64,000 bases of DNA, from assembly GCF_000142805.1 (NCBI RefSeq), contig NC_013080.1, positions 310,001 to 374,000 on the forward strand. Reading direction: 5' to 3'. Source of the stretch: Lachancea thermotolerans CBS 6340 (Eukaryota; Ascomycota; Saccharomycetes; Saccharomycetales; Saccharomycetaceae). Positions 1-9,478 of this stretch are shown here, piece after piece; position 1 is the first letter of the stretch, and every line of letters begins with the position of its first letter. The notes beneath the pieces were generated by a model. It did no database searches. It was not told the DNA's origin and saw only the letters and a program-made list of their open reading frames with translations. The position numbers were made by a program, and so were the translations under genes.

Positions 1-492
1 AGCACCCTGTTTGGTTGGTCTGGACTCAGTTACAACGCATCTGAACCTAATGAACTTGCTAGCTGCGTGACTCAACACCGAGTAAACCGCCCTCGAAAAT
101 CCATGCACTAATATGATATCGTCGTCTGAGATGAAGTCTAAACCAATCTGTGCGATCTTCTCTCTTGATCTATTTGCTCTGGACACGAAGAGCTGTCCAT
201 TTTCTATAAGGTGCTTCTTACAGCTCTCCCAGTCACCGTAGAGATGTGTGTTCCTGAACACAAATCGCATGAAAATGTCACAACCAGCCCGCAGAGACAT
301 GGAGTTAGGGATTGATGAGGTCAAGGTGTCCGCTGCTGATTTGATTGTGTTAATCATCTCGGCTGATGTCTCTGGATTTTTAACCCGTAACATTGTTACT
401 AACGACTCAATGGCCGCGATGGGCATGGTCATTTCGCTGTCTTCCTCAAGAAACTTGAGGTAAGTCTCTGTGATGTTGAACTCTTCACTCAT
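1..492 (-). CDS. GCN3: eIF2B alpha subunit (partial, N-terminal 164 codons)
   Basis: This is the regulatory alpha subunit of eIF2B, the cytosolic guanine-nucleotide exchange factor for eIF2; it senses phosphorylated eIF2 in general amino-acid control. Read on the minus strand from ATG at 492, the protein begins MSEEFNITETYLKFLEEDSE and continues through SLRAGCDIFMRFVFRNTHLY and DDDIILVHGFSRAV, nearly identical to S. cerevisiae Gcn3 as I remember it (305 residues). The frame is still open at base 1, so about 140 C-terminal residues lie outside the window. It is divergent from MEF2 with about 200 bp between the start codons. In S. cerevisiae GCN3 lies beside BCH2 and SAP190; here the single CHS6/BCH2 and SAP genes follow a few kb away. 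Confidence 0.95.
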   Translation of the reverse strand, partial: MSEEFNITETYLKFLEEDSEMTMPIAAIESLVTMLRVKNPETSAEMINTIKSAADTLTSSIPNSMSLRAGCDIFMRFVFRNTHLYGDWESCKKHLIENGQLFVSRANRSREKIAQIGLDFISDDDIILVHGFSRAVYSVLSHAASKFIRFRCVVTESRPTKQGA

Positions 493-690
493 TCTGCTGA
501 CGTAGAGGTGAAAGCGTTTTTAGCTTTGTTCTTAATGCAATGGTCTTCGCCTTTGGTCAAGATGTGCACAATTATTTTTCACGCTGAAAGATTAATGATT
601 TATAGATCACTTACTATAAATTAAGGCGATGAGACTTCAAGCGTTAAAGCTCGACTCAATTGAACAGATATCAAAACGCGTGCGAAACTG
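493..690. promoter_or_regulatory. GCN3-MEF2 divergent promoter with PAC core
   Basis: The short shared promoter contains GCGATGAG at 626-633, the core of the PAC element typical of yeast ribosome-biogenesis and translation genes, and an ACGCGT word at 675-680 just before the MEF2 start. The words are seen directly; their use is inferred from the translation roles of both genes. Confidence 0.4.
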
Positions 691-3087
691 ATGCGATTAC
701 CGAGGCTAAAACTTTGGTCTCAATGTCGGCACATTGCTTCGAGGACAGATGTTACAAAATTGAGGAACATTGGTATTATAGCACATATTGATGCTGGTAA
801 GACAACCACTACCGAACGAATGCTTTATTTCAGCGGAAAAACAAAGCGCATAGGTAACGTCGACGAGGGGGATACAGTTACGGACTTCTTACCTCAGGAA
901 AGATCGAGAGGGATTACCATTCAAAGCGCCGCTATTACTTTTAATTGGCAAAACTCGTTCGGTATTAACTTAATTGATACGCCAGGTCATGCTGATTTTA
1001 CCTTTGAAGTTATACGATCACTCAAGGTATTGGATGGATGTGTGACAATACTGGATGCTGTTGCCGGAGTTGAGGCACAAACAGAAAAGGTGTGGAGTCA
1101 GGCAAAAGGCATTCCAAAAATTTGCTTCATCAATAAAATGGATCGTGTGGGCGCGGGTTTCAGTAGGACAGTGAAAGAACTTATAGTAAAAATGAATACA
1201 AGGGTTTTACTGATAAACATTCCCGTATTTTCTCAGCCTGGTCCCACAATGGAGCCTATCTTTGAAGGTGTACTTGACGTTGTCAACAAAACAGTTCTTA
1301 GATGGACTGCCACTGATGTTAACCTTGTTAATATAGAGGATGTTACGAGTGACTCTCCTCATTGGAACGAACTCGTTAAACTCAGAGAGTCTCTGATTGA
1401 AACCTTGAGCGAATATGATGAAGATCTGGTTGAGTACTTTCTTGAAACTGCAAACGGCGATTATATGGCAATTCCAGCAAAAAAAATTGACCACTCTGTC
1501 CGGAAATGCTCCCTAGCGAATTTTGCTACTCCAGTATTGTGTGGCGCTTCGTTCCGCAACATTGGCGTTCAGCCATTGTTGGATGCTGTTATCAAATACC
1601 TCCCCTCACCAGTTGAAGCAAGACTGCCAGATTTCAATCACAATCTTCCTGTCGAAGTTTCAAACAAAAAAGGCGTTGTTGTGAACAAAAACCACAACCT
1701 CTGCGTTGCTCAAGCTTTCAAAGTTATCACAGATCCAATCAGAGGGATTATGGTGTACGTCAGAGTATATACTGGTGTTCTCAACAGTGGATTCGCAATT
1801 TTCAATTCAACTACAGGAGCCAAATTTAAGGTTGGGAAGCTGGTCATTATGCATGCAAACGTTGCAGAGGAAGTCAAACAGTTGAACGCTGGGGAAATAG
1901 GTGTCCTCACCGGATCAACGGTATCAGAAAATGTCAGGACAGGAGACACAATCATAGCGCATAACATGAAAAGAGACGGTCTACGATCACTCAACAAGGA
2001 GAAGGAACTAAGTCTGAAAATAAATCCTATCATCACCCCTCCTCCTGTATTTAGTGCTGCTATTGAACCAAGAACTTTAGGAAATAGGAAGGCAATGGAA
2101 GAGTCTATAAATGCACTTATTCGGGAAGACCCAAGCTTGCGCGTGAGTGTTGACGAAGAAAGCGGACAAACGCTCTTAAGCGGCATGGGCGAGCTCCATC
2201 TTGAGATAGCGAAAGATAGGCTCTTGAATGAATTAAACGCAGATGTCGAAGTTGGAAAAGTTGTGGTTTCTTACAACGAGACCTTAAATGTCTCTTCTCC
2301 TTTGCAAGAACATAAGTCAGAAGACGGCTACCACTTCGGTATCCAAGTTGAGCCTTTGGAAGTTGCGACTGAGACTAGAAACGAAAACGAAGAGTGGCAC
2401 TACCTTTCAAATGACAACAATTACCTCGTAATGGAGAAGGGTGCACATAGGCTGAAGGAATCGAACTGGCCTTACCAGATTCCCTACGATTCTATTGTTA
2501 ATGCCATTTTGTCAAGCTGTCTCGTCGCCTTCCAGCGTGGTGGCAAGAGGGCTCGTTTCCCGCTCCATTCTTGTGTCGTTCGTGTCAAAAGTGACTGGAG
2601 CATACCTCCAGACCTGAACTCAGTTACCCCAATACTAAAGATATCAAAATCTATGATTTTGGAGGGTTTAGACAAAATTGCAGATAGAGACTACTCCATT
2701 TTGGAACCAATAATGAATATAACAGTCACTGTCAAGCAACAAGATATGGGTCAAGTCTTACAAGATCTGACAGGTGCCTGTAAGGCTAATATTTTATCTA
2801 TCGAGGACGAGCATGATGTGAGTAGCGAAGAGAATTTTGATCTAACCTTTCAAAAGATTGCCGAAGAACAATATTTACCTTCGGACAATACTATGGATAA
2901 AGCCAATATATCTAGCGGTTCAAGCATCAACAAGATTATCAAAGCTCTAGTTCCAGTCGGAGAAATGGTTTCCTATACGAGCAAGCTCAGAAGCCTTACA
3001 CAGGGAAGGGGCAGCTATCACATGGAATATTCTGGAATGGAAAAGGTAACTGGCGACCGGCTTCCAATGATTTTAGAGAACTACTAA
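691..3087 (+). CDS. MEF2: Mitochondrial elongation factor G 2 (ribosome recycling)
   Basis: This translational GTPase of the EF-G2 class acts in mitochondria, where the family releases and recycles ribosomes after termination. The protein has 798 residues (S. cerevisiae Mef2 about 819). A basic N terminus of about 24 residues with several arginines looks like a mitochondrial presequence. The GTPase domain shows the P-loop AHIDAGKT at about residues 31-38, the switch region RSRGITI, DTPGHADF near residue 96 and NKMD near 149. Domain 2 follows, then the EF-G domains IV-V, including the C-terminal stretch ending in YHMEYSGMEKV. The ATG at 691 gives the presequence, so I keep it. Its neighbour GSH1 is also its neighbour in S. 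cerevisiae (YJL102W-YJL101C). Confidence 0.93.
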   Translation: MRLPRLKLWSQCRHIASRTDVTKLRNIGIIAHIDAGKTTTTERMLYFSGKTKRIGNVDEGDTVTDFLPQERSRGITIQSAAITFNWQNSFGINLIDTPGHADFTFEVIRSLKVLDGCVTILDAVAGVEAQTEKVWSQAKGIPKICFINKMDRVGAGFSRTVKELIVKMNTRVLLINIPVFSQPGPTMEPIFEGVLDVVNKTVLRWTATDVNLVNIEDVTSDSPHWNELVKLRESLIETLSEYDEDLVEYFLETANGDYMAIPAKKIDHSVRKCSLANFATPVLCGASFRNIGVQPLLDAVIKYLPSPVEARLPDFNHNLPVEVSNKKGVVVNKNHNLCVAQAFKVITDPIRGIMVYVRVYTGVLNSGFAIFNSTTGAKFKVGKLVIMHANVAEEVKQLNAGEIGVLTGSTVSENVRTGDTIIAHNMKRDGLRSLNKEKELSLKINPIITPPPVFSAAIEPRTLGNRKAMEESINALIREDPSLRVSVDEESGQTLLSGMGELHLEIAKDRLLNELNADVEVGKVVVSYNETLNVSSPLQEHKSEDGYHFGIQVEPLEVATETRNENEEWHYLSNDNNYLVMEKGAHRLKESNWPYQIPYDSIVNAILSSCLVAFQRGGKRARFPLHSCVVRVKSDWSIPPDLNSVTPILKISKSMILEGLDKIADRDYSILEPIMNITVTVKQQDMGQVLQDLTGACKANILSIEDEHDVSSEENFDLTFQKIAEEQYLPSDNTMDKANISSGSSINKIIKALVPVGEMVSYTSKLRSLTQGRGSYHMEYSGMEKVTGDRLPMILENY

Positions 3088-4510
3088 ACGCGGAATGGGG
3101 AGAACCATCTTAATACTGAAACTTAAACGTTTGTTTATAACTTGTAAATACAATTCTTAATACAGTAATGGAGATATCATTACCAGAAAACAGACAGAAA
3201 GCCGCTAATCGGCTGTTTCCCAGCTATATTGTCAGATGCCCAATTTCTATAAAAAACGGAGCTCTAAGCTAATCGAAGCTTCATATCTTATCATTTGTTT
3301 GGGACTGGGGCACGAAAGCCGCTATATACTGAGCAATGCATACAGGACGCGTATTTTAGACTTTGTGCGACAAGAAACAAGGTTACTCATGGACTCTGAA
3401 AACTGTGACCAGATACTTTGAAATGGCATTGGGTTCATCAGATTGTTGAAATACAGTCTTCGTGTACAGTGAAACTGCCTGGAATGACATTGTGTTTTGT
3501 TCAACGTCAAAGAAAAGAGCAAGCCCAAGATAAGTGTTCGCTGCAAGAACTTCGTAAGCCACTGACTACTACAGCTAGGTTTTCTGATTATCTTAAGGTT
3601 TTTGATGACTCAAGGGCTGTACCAAACACACTGCCTGCGGCATCCAGCGAAAGGTCCCTGATAGTTTAAGACTTAATGCTAGCTTACTCCTCATTGAATG
3701 TTCCTAGATCAAGTGCCGCCAAATGTTACTTTGAATGAAGACAGAGAGCTACAACGATATGCTCATAGCCATTATAAATTTAGCAACCAAGTTTAAAATC
3801 TCTTTAGAAGGTGCGTAGTTTTAGGCGAATGCCTGTGTTTTCCTTAGCGTCTTCATGAACTACTGCTGTTTAGACCCCATAATTAACTATCACGATGTCA
3901 TGCAACAATGAGCTAGTAAGGGCGAGTGCCGTCAAAAGGGTGAAAGACCCACGAATCCCAAGGAAAGTTATCAGAGATGATAAGGATCATAGGAGCAGCG
4001 TCGATAATTGAAAACGAGGCCAGCAATATACTATATAAGTAACCAGTGAGGCCTCAGAAGGTTTATGAATTTGAATACAGTCGAATTCTAACCACAACAT
4101 GCGAGCAGGCCCGAAGTCTAGCGTAAATAATGTGTCTCAGAAATTCTCGTTGGCTTCCTGGACGCTTGTATGGCGAGTGATGACAGTGTGTCGTAGATTA
4201 TTATGAGCTTCTGGATTATGATGAAGTTGGCAGTTAATAGCCTCTATACGGTCGCGATTACTCTTCTATTCGAGGATCCTTCCTCCTTTCTTCTACTTAA
4301 TGTCATACTGAGCCTTGGATGCAGTAGTACTTATAGTTATAGATCCGGAGACCTAGAGCAAGCCTCATTATCTCTAGTGTTCTTCATTATCTCTGATGTT
4401 GTTCCTTCGTTGTCTCAGAATATCCTTGTTCCATTATTGTTTTATGACACAGTAAAACATCTTTATTATAAAGATATATAGATATCAGAAGGAGCTTCTT
4501 ACAAGTCTTA
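3088..4510. other. Gene-poor interval MEF2 3' side to tRNA-Arg
   Basis: About 1.4 kb without a supportable gene. Short open frames (for example 3236-3421 and 4203-4481, the latter rich in hydrophobic residues) match no family I know. The 300-400 bp just upstream of the tRNA is AT-rich and is a usual landing zone for yeast LTR elements, but I could not find matching ends or a target-site duplication, so no element is called. Confidence 0.5.
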
Positions 4511-4600
4511 TTCCTCGTGGCCCAATGGTCACGGCGTCTGGCTACGATTGTATCCACTTCTGAAACCAGAAGATTCCAGGTTCGACTCCTGGCGGGGAAG
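4511..4600 (+). tRNA. tRNA-Arg(ACG) with a 17-nt intron
   Basis: The sequence folds as a tRNA: acceptor strands 4511-4517 and 4593-4599 pair fully (one G-U), with discriminator G at 4600. The anticodon stem TCTGG/CCAGA encloses CTACGA, so the anticodon is ACG (4544-4546), and the T arm contains GGTTCGACTCC. The mature part is almost identical to S. cerevisiae tRNA-Arg(ACG). Seventeen extra bases, 4548-4564, lie exactly after position 37, where nuclear tRNA introns sit. The intron base three from its 3' end is G4562 and can pair with C32, as the tRNA endonuclease's A-I pair requires. The S. cerevisiae gene has no intron. A T-run at 4612-4616 is a likely Pol III terminator. Confidence 0.95.
4548..4564 (+). 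other. tRNA intron in tRNA-Arg(ACG)
   Basis: These 17 nt are inserted between positions 37 and 38 of the anticodon loop. Removing them restores a standard seven-base loop CTACGAA. Ends were set by the fixed position-37/38 rule; the sequence alone would allow a shift of a base or so. Confidence 0.85.
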
Positions 4601-4731
4601 ACTTACTTTAATTTTTATTGGTCTTGATATCTAGGACCAATTTTTTTTCTCTGGCGGTAGGTATGTGTACAAAAAATTACGCATAGGAAGTAAATAGGCT
4701 CTAAAAAGTTACTATTTAGCTAGTATCTATC

Positions 4732-6684
4732 TTATCTCAAAAACTGAACTATTTCTTCGCCAAAAAATCTTGTGAGCTCTCCGTTAGTATCATCGAGATG
4801 TGTGAGTCTGGAGGCCAGCTTCAACATGTCGTAGTTGATCACAGAAGTCAATCGAGAGTCTTCTTTGTAGTCAGGGTGATTCAAAATAAAGTCACGTAAG
4901 AACCTGGCAGTTGTTGGCAATGCACCCGTAGCTCTATCGGATATGAGTTTCAAATAGTAGTACAGCCTGAGATGCGCAGATTGGCGAGAATTTTTGAGTT
5001 CCGTCCATGAAGAAGAGACGAATCCCTTGTGAACCAAAATGCGATCTATAAATTGAGGGAAAATACCACTTTCTGGGTGATGGAAAATCTCTGTGAATGA
5101 CAGCTTTCGCGTCCCTTCCTTATTGAAGCCAATTTTCCAGTAAAACTCTTCGTCAAGTACAGCATCGCGGCGGTGTGCAATCTCCATATTTTTCCAGACT
5201 TCTGACATGGGCACATACGCATTGATATCGTCGCTGAAGGTCAACAGGCATTCAACGACCAAGTATATGAAGTTTGCATAGGCTGCATTTTCAAAGTCAG
5301 TCAAATGAATCTCCATAGGTCTAAACTCAACGCGCCATCCGGGACACTTTTTGTTTTCTGGGGTAGCCTCTTGAGTAGGTGGTTTGAACCGTAGTGTCTG
5401 CCAGTTTGTGCTCTGGATATTTTCGAAATGATCCGTCGAATGCTTGTTATCTTGGTCAACGCGTTCTTGAAAGACCACCAAGGGGTCCCTGATAAACAAA
5501 TGAGAAAAATGGCGAGCGAGGTCGAAGTCCATTGGGAAAATATCATTGGACTGAAGCCGTTCTAGGACTTCTTGATTGACCGGAACATCGGTGTCATTGA
5601 ATTCGCGGTCAAAAAAAGAGTTACCACCCAAGTAGAGATCCACTGCGCTGTACCTGGACTTTGGAATCCGCATAGGATGTTCATTGAGAGACTTACCGTT
5701 ACCATTGTTGTATTCAGGCAAAAGTGGTTCGGTACTCCGCTCATACGGGGTGCGGTCATCTACGGCGCCAGAAATCACATTCCAACGGACATCCTGGTCG
5801 GCCAACCATCCCTTGAAAGCTGGCGAGGCGGCAGTCGCAGCAAGGAAGATTGGAGCAAAGTTGACGAGCGAATCGTAGAGGTACCGAGCCTTGTCGACTG
5901 TTGGCGCTTGGAATGTCAACTGCAAGCAGCTGCAGCCCATGCCGAAGCCCATGGAATCCATGTATATGTGGCCGGGTTTGGACGCCAATGGGCCCTCCTT
6001 GTCTTCAATGGTGAACCAGTCACGCACGAAAACAGTATCATCGTGGTCAGGTGTTCGTTTATCCTTGTACATGGGAACGTTCATGCACACCTTTTCTCCT
6101 CGCCGCGTGCGTATGTTCGCCGTTAAAGTGGGGAACCTCGCGTGCCGGTTTATGATTTCGTCCGGTAGATACAGAGACCTCGAGGCGCTATTGTGGTGGT
6201 CCCACGACTCGCTCAGATCCGTGAAGCCCGGACACCCCATACGAGGAAACACAGCCAGCGAGAGCAGTTCAACCCCACGCTTTTCTAGCTTGCTGTCAAC
6301 AATTGCCCTGCGCTCCCCCATGTTTTCCTCCACGTAGTTGCTCATAAAGCCTGTGTAGGGCCTTGCAGGCGTAGCCTCGATCATATAGCGGCCGTATTCG
6401 GGGTGGAAGGATGTATTGTGCGCCTGGCAAACCCCTACATCCTCCGTGTTTAGCGCGCATAGAACATCGTCGTCGTCAACCGCCAGAACAGCATTGCGTC
6501 CAGCATCGTCAATTTTGCACATCATGTACTCTATCTCGTCCCCCCACAGAAGGGGGTCGTTCTTCCTGCCGTTCGCCGCCAGGAAGATGTACAGAAGTTG
6601 CTCAATGCCGTTCTTTCTCACATGGTCATTATACTGGCGGGATTCAGGCCACTCAAGTGGGGTCCCGAGAGAAAGAAGACCCAT
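4732..6684 (-). CDS. GSH1: Glutamate-cysteine ligase (gamma-glutamylcysteine synthetase)
   Basis: This enzyme catalyses the ATP-dependent joining of glutamate and cysteine, the first and rate-limiting step of glutathione synthesis in the cytosol. The 650-residue protein (S. cerevisiae about 678) starts MGLLSLGTPLEWPESRQYND and keeps the family blocks: GDEIEYMM near residue 50, SFHPEYGRYMIEATPARPY, the central RRGEKVCMNVPMYKD, and DSMGFGMGCSCLQLTFQAP with its conserved cysteines. ADQDVRWNVISGAVDDRTP and NIQSTNWQTLRFKPPTQEAT follow. The ATG at 6684 matches the family start. The C terminus is a little shorter than in S. cerevisiae. It is divergent from LSB6 across a 943 bp promoter that carries a Cbf1-type TCACGTG, fitting the known Met4/Cbf1 control of GSH1. 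Confidence 0.97.
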   Translation of the reverse strand: MGLLSLGTPLEWPESRQYNDHVRKNGIEQLLYIFLAANGRKNDPLLWGDEIEYMMCKIDDAGRNAVLAVDDDDVLCALNTEDVGVCQAHNTSFHPEYGRYMIEATPARPYTGFMSNYVEENMGERRAIVDSKLEKRGVELLSLAVFPRMGCPGFTDLSESWDHHNSASRSLYLPDEIINRHARFPTLTANIRTRRGEKVCMNVPMYKDKRTPDHDDTVFVRDWFTIEDKEGPLASKPGHIYMDSMGFGMGCSCLQLTFQAPTVDKARYLYDSLVNFAPIFLAATAASPAFKGWLADQDVRWNVISGAVDDRTPYERSTEPLLPEYNNGNGKSLNEHPMRIPKSRYSAVDLYLGGNSFFDREFNDTDVPVNQEVLERLQSNDIFPMDFDLARHFSHLFIRDPLVVFQERVDQDNKHSTDHFENIQSTNWQTLRFKPPTQEATPENKKCPGWRVEFRPMEIHLTDFENAAYANFIYLVVECLLTFSDDINAYVPMSEVWKNMEIAHRRDAVLDEEFYWKIGFNKEGTRKLSFTEIFHHPESGIFPQFIDRILVHKGFVSSSWTELKNSRQSAHLRLYYYLKLISDRATGALPTTARFLRDFILNHPDYKEDSRLTSVINYDMLKLASRLTHLDDTNGELTRFFGEEIVQFLR

Positions 6685-7627
6685 TGCTGATCCCCTGCCG
6701 CTCAGTTAAAAAGGTCAAGTCCTGCGCGCGCTGTGCTTTTATTAGCCACTTTTTGGAATGCTTTCGTGCAGACAACTAAATCTGACAAATTGTGTGCGAA
6801 TTTTTTTTTGCATTATCAGAAAAACTCGAGCCGAAAACTTCGCTCACAGCTCGGCGTAAAGGCCCCACATTGTGTCCATCCACAACACGAGTCTCAATGT
6901 CCGGCCGGAATTTTGGTTGAGATTCTTTGTACTGTACGGAAGACGCGTTCAGAACGAGTCCTGTTTCCTTAGATTGCGAAATATCACGTGCGCAAAGCCA
7001 TAATGTCATTATCCATCGCTTATTAAGACAACGGGTGAGCCGGATCGACATGCAACGAGGGTCGCGCGAGGGGCGCGAAAGTGGTGTTATTTTGAGATCA
7101 GGGGGATCAGGATCTTGTCGGGAAAAGCGAATGCCTCGAGCACTGGGGCCAGCGTCATTCTTGGATGATTCGCTTCTCGATGCCTCCTCGGCGACAAGCC
7201 AGTGTTGCCCTTAAAATTAGCTGCTGCATGCAGTCCCCGCAAGGTATCTCAAGAAGCGTCAATGCATTTGACTGCGGCTGAAATGTGCTACGTTTACCAC
7301 TCAATCAGGCTGCTCTGTCAATGCTAGGGTTATAAGTTTAAAACAGCTGTGGTTCTTTCACGTCAAAGCGCCGCTAACCGTTGGCGGCTCGATAGAGTTT
7401 GCAGAGTAACAGGTACATGCGTGCAGTGAGGGCAGCACTCGCTTTGAAGGACTAGAAGGCAACTGCAGATGGGTCCCTGGCCGCGGCGCTCGTGCTAGCG
7501 TGTCTGTAACATATACCCCTTTGTCTATTTTTCGGTGTAGTTTAGATTCAACATATAAAGGAAGTTTTCCTGAACCCTACGCACGATAAAATGATTCTCG
7601 AAACACTACGTTTCAAGGAAGCGGTTC
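6685..7627. promoter_or_regulatory. GSH1-LSB6 divergent promoter
   Basis: This 943 bp holds no gene. A TCACGTG word (CACGTG at 6985-6990), about 300 bp upstream of GSH1, fits Cbf1. A TATAAA at 7554-7559 is about 70 bp before the LSB6 start. I looked for a Yap1 element (TTACTAA/TTAGTCA) near GSH1 and did not see a clear one. Use of the sites is inferred. Confidence 0.5.
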
Positions 7628-9313
7628 ATGGCTCAGCAGTCTAACAACCTGGGCAATGCGAACCAGGTCGTGACGACAAACACGTATGACTGGTTACAGA
7701 ACCGGGAGCAGCAGGAGCGGTTGAGTGACACGGCGCACAACTCGACTGCATTTATCGGCACATTGGGGAGATGGACAAGTTTTGTGTGGCATGGCGGGGA
7801 CGGAACTCCGTCGAGGTTAACACTGGGCGAAGAGCACTACGAAATTCAATATTCTGTTTTTGAGCCTCTGAGAGGCTACACTGAGATACCGGTTCTCCCT
7901 GATAGAGATGCACTCACGCAGCATTTCCGGTGTGTTGTGAAAGACTGCGTTGACGCAATCACCAACTACAACATCGAATTACAGCGCATAAAAGCCGGCT
8001 CAAGCGGGTCTTATTTTGTCTACGGAACGGGAGACTCTCAAACACCGCTGGGGGTGTTCAAACCAAAGGATGAAGAACCTTACGGCCCGCTATCGCCGAA
8101 ATGGACGAAGTGGGCACACAGGACATTCTTCCCCTGTTTTTTCGGGCGCAGCTGTTTGATTCCAAACCTTGGCTACATATGTGAGTCGGCGGCTAGTGTG
8201 TTGGATGAGCTCTTAGGAACCGGTTTGGTTCCCCACACTGATACGATAGTGCTGATGTCTCAGAATTTTTACGACAAAAGGAGAGCGTGGTTTGCAACGG
8301 AGCCTCGGAAACTACAGAAGTCTGGATCTTTCCAGCTCTTTGTCAAGGATTATGTAGGCGCTGGTGAGTTTCTCGACAAGCATCCTTTCCCTGGTATGTT
8401 CAGGGAACGTGTAGATCACAAGCAGGAAGAGGAGTTTCATTGGAACGCACAGACACTACAAACGTTCCGCTTGAAGCTGGAAAAGCTGATTATTCTTGAC
8501 TATATCATGCGTAACACTGATCGTGGACTCGACAACTGGATGATCCGTGTCCGAAAACTTTCCGATAATACCTGGGACTTAGAGCTGGCTGCTATAGACA
8601 ATGGCCTCGCGTTCCCCTGGAAGCATCCCGACGAGTGGAGGTCGTTCCCATATGGGTGGCTATATCTCCCCGTGAATATCCTGGCGCAACCGTTCTCCGA
8701 ATCAACAAGGCGGCACTTTTTGCCCCTGCTAACAAACAAAAAATGGTGGGAAAATTGTCACTCACAACTTAGAGAGCAATTCAGCCGTGACGCTGAATTC
8801 AAGACCAGAATGTGGAAAAAGCAGTGGAGCGTTTTGAAAGGACAAGCTTTCAACGTTGTTGAAACGCTCAAAAATCCAACACAGGGCCCATTAGAGCTTG
8901 TCAGAAGAACAAGAACGCTTGTAATTGATGAAATCATGCAAGTCCCTTCCAGTACTTTACCACTGGCTATTATACAAAGCGCTATGCGGGAATCAATTCC
9001 TTTTTCACCCTCTTCGCCAATGGTTCTTTCATCGTTACCTGAAGAGGGTACGAATTCGGGAACAGCGAAAGACTTCATCTCTCAGCGGCCCAACTTTACC
9101 GAGCACCTTCAAGAAGTTGGCGAAGGAGGCCGTCCTATGACTGGTGAGTCCAGGGTGCATAACACCAAGCCATCAACTACTACTGACGCTCAACACGGAC
9201 CTTCAGAAGAGGGGACTAGCGTTGGCATCCAAGCATCTTACAAAACAAAAAAAGTTGTGATCGAGAGACTGATGCTAGTTAATTCGAAGCCCCCTGTATT
9301 TACGTGGTGGTAA
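7628..9313 (+). CDS. LSB6: Type II phosphatidylinositol 4-kinase
   Basis: This kinase makes phosphatidylinositol 4-phosphate at plasma and vacuolar membranes; the S. cerevisiae protein also binds Las17 and affects endosome movement. The 561-residue protein shows the type II PI4K pattern. An ATP-binding segment AGSSGSYFVYG lies near residue 125, followed by GVFKPKDEEPYGPLSPKW. The cysteine-containing PCFFGRSC is where this class is palmitoylated. The catalytic MRNTDRGLDNWMI is near residue 294 and AAIDNGLAFPWKHP near 322. The last 100 residues are low in conservation and rich in Ser/Thr. The position next to GSH1 matches S. cerevisiae (YJL100W). Confidence 0.94.
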   Translation: MAQQSNNLGNANQVVTTNTYDWLQNREQQERLSDTAHNSTAFIGTLGRWTSFVWHGGDGTPSRLTLGEEHYEIQYSVFEPLRGYTEIPVLPDRDALTQHFRCVVKDCVDAITNYNIELQRIKAGSSGSYFVYGTGDSQTPLGVFKPKDEEPYGPLSPKWTKWAHRTFFPCFFGRSCLIPNLGYICESAASVLDELLGTGLVPHTDTIVLMSQNFYDKRRAWFATEPRKLQKSGSFQLFVKDYVGAGEFLDKHPFPGMFRERVDHKQEEEFHWNAQTLQTFRLKLEKLIILDYIMRNTDRGLDNWMIRVRKLSDNTWDLELAAIDNGLAFPWKHPDEWRSFPYGWLYLPVNILAQPFSESTRRHFLPLLTNKKWWENCHSQLREQFSRDAEFKTRMWKKQWSVLKGQAFNVVETLKNPTQGPLELVRRTRTLVIDEIMQVPSSTLPLAIIQSAMRESIPFSPSSPMVLSSLPEEGTNSGTAKDFISQRPNFTEHLQEVGEGGRPMTGESRVHNTKPSTTTDAQHGPSEEGTSVGIQASYKTKKVVIERLMLVNSKPPVFTWW

Positions 9314-9478
9314 AGGGTCCTTCGATTAATTTTACGTACATGATTATATGTTGATGGTTTTTGAACTCATTGCAACACCGAGTTCATTTACTCAAAGGTA
9401 CTCTTTAGCTGCAGGGTGTGATCAACACCATATATTTTACCGGCCAATTGATTCGCGAAGGCTGAAGGATCTTGATAG

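Noticed and set aside
4020-4505. Possible solo LTR upstream of tRNA-Arg(ACG)
   Set aside because: The location and AT-richness fit, but I found no matching TG...CA ends or target-site duplication.
5572-6126. 184-codon frame opposite GSH1
   Set aside because: It is antisense to a fully conserved coding region, with no family resemblance.
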